Shown: piece by piece, positions 63,656-64,000 of the stretch
Layout: each line of letters begins with the position of its first letter
How positions within the stretch are numbered: position 1 is the stretch's first letter
NCBI GenBank assembly: GCA_036245525.1
Contig: BTPG01000004.1
Coordinates: 207,466,181-207,530,180, forward strand
Length of the DNA stretch: 64,000 nt
Source of the DNA: Semisulcospira habei
Lineage: Eukaryota > Mollusca > Gastropoda > Semisulcospiridae
Direction of reading: 5' to 3'
Notes under the pieces: generated by a model
Told to the model about the DNA's origin: nothing
Database searches by the model: none
The model's input: only the letters and a program-made list of their open reading frames with translations
Position numbers and translations under genes: made by a program

Positions 63656-64000
63656 GTATAGGTCTTCCACAGCTGTAGCATTGGCCAGTAAGCTCGCAGT
63701 TGGTGGTAAATCTGTGTTGTACTTGTAGTGTAGGCTTTACTCTCTGAGGAGGTCGGCTTTATTACCGCAAAGGTGGGGGCTAGCAACAGAATTGTAATTG
63801 CGTTGGCAGTAAATGAGCGATATATAATCAGAGAACAGCATCTTGCTTGTCAAGGAAAACCTGTTTCAAATAAAACAGTCTGTACCATACCAGAAGCAGC
63901 AACTATCACTAACAAAAATGTCTGCCAACTGCTGAATACAGGCTACCAGGATACTGTATGTACTGGTCACTACTTAGATGATATCCTTCAGTCTGTATGT

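Overview
This is a eukaryotic nuclear window, very probably from a marine invertebrate. A mollusc, perhaps a gastropod, fits the intron-rich genes and the mix of DIRS, RTE and hairpin repeats, but the species cannot be fixed from sequence alone. Two conserved genes can be reconstructed exon by exon with matching splice phases. ATAT1 (alpha-tubulin N-acetyltransferase) runs on the minus strand from its start codon at 51645 to its stop at 18126. GNL1 (nucleostemin-family GTPase) runs on the plus strand from its start codon at 52221 and leaves the window after its third exon at 63655. They are head to head, with 575 bp between start codons. At the left edge lies the terminal coding exon of an unidentified plus-strand gene (645-1985).

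Everything else is intronic or intergenic and dominated by mobile DNA. (1) 1-18 kb, plus scattered places elsewhere, is packed with short foldback elements, in several families of near-perfect 60-200 bp palindromes. Most are bounded by TTAA and begin CCC, the signature of piggyBac-type non-autonomous elements. (2) ATAT1 introns carry a decayed L2/CR1-like LINE (19.6-20.75 kb), a minus-strand DIRS-type tyrosine-recombinase retrotransposon (24.05-30.45 kb), a DIRS leader fragment (30.45-31.08 kb), a 2.1 kb solo-LTR-like element with a 5 bp target duplication (31.53-33.66 kb), a Harbinger-like MITE (33.70-34.20 kb), an internally deleted plus-strand DIRS (36.35-38.77 kb) and a second near-complete minus-strand DIRS (38.77-48.28 kb). 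That last DIRS was itself hit by an RTE-like LINE (41175-44439, 13 bp target duplication), a 5S rRNA fragment and a tRNA-like SINE. (3) GNL1 introns carry two LINE remnants (53.2-53.8 and 54.3-55.9 kb) and a plus-strand DIRS derivative (56.26-63.08 kb) with a 96 bp, in-frame tandem repeat array.

The most useful observations are: the ATAT1/GNL1 divergent pair, whose human orthologs also lie close together and divergently in the MHC class I region; the TTAA hairpin families, many of them in introns of transcribed genes where they would make long RNA hairpins; a near-perfect hairpin inside the coding exon of the left-hand gene; and a DIRS gag whose start codon sits on an 8-nt mini-exon in front of an intron, conserved between copies.

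Stretches where I see nothing beyond AT-rich unique sequence: 2464-3200, 5560-6230, 11600-12150, 13190-13700, 20760-21240, 51240-51550, 52300-52860, 58500-59130 (tail of the DIRS-4 repeat zone) and 63660-64000.
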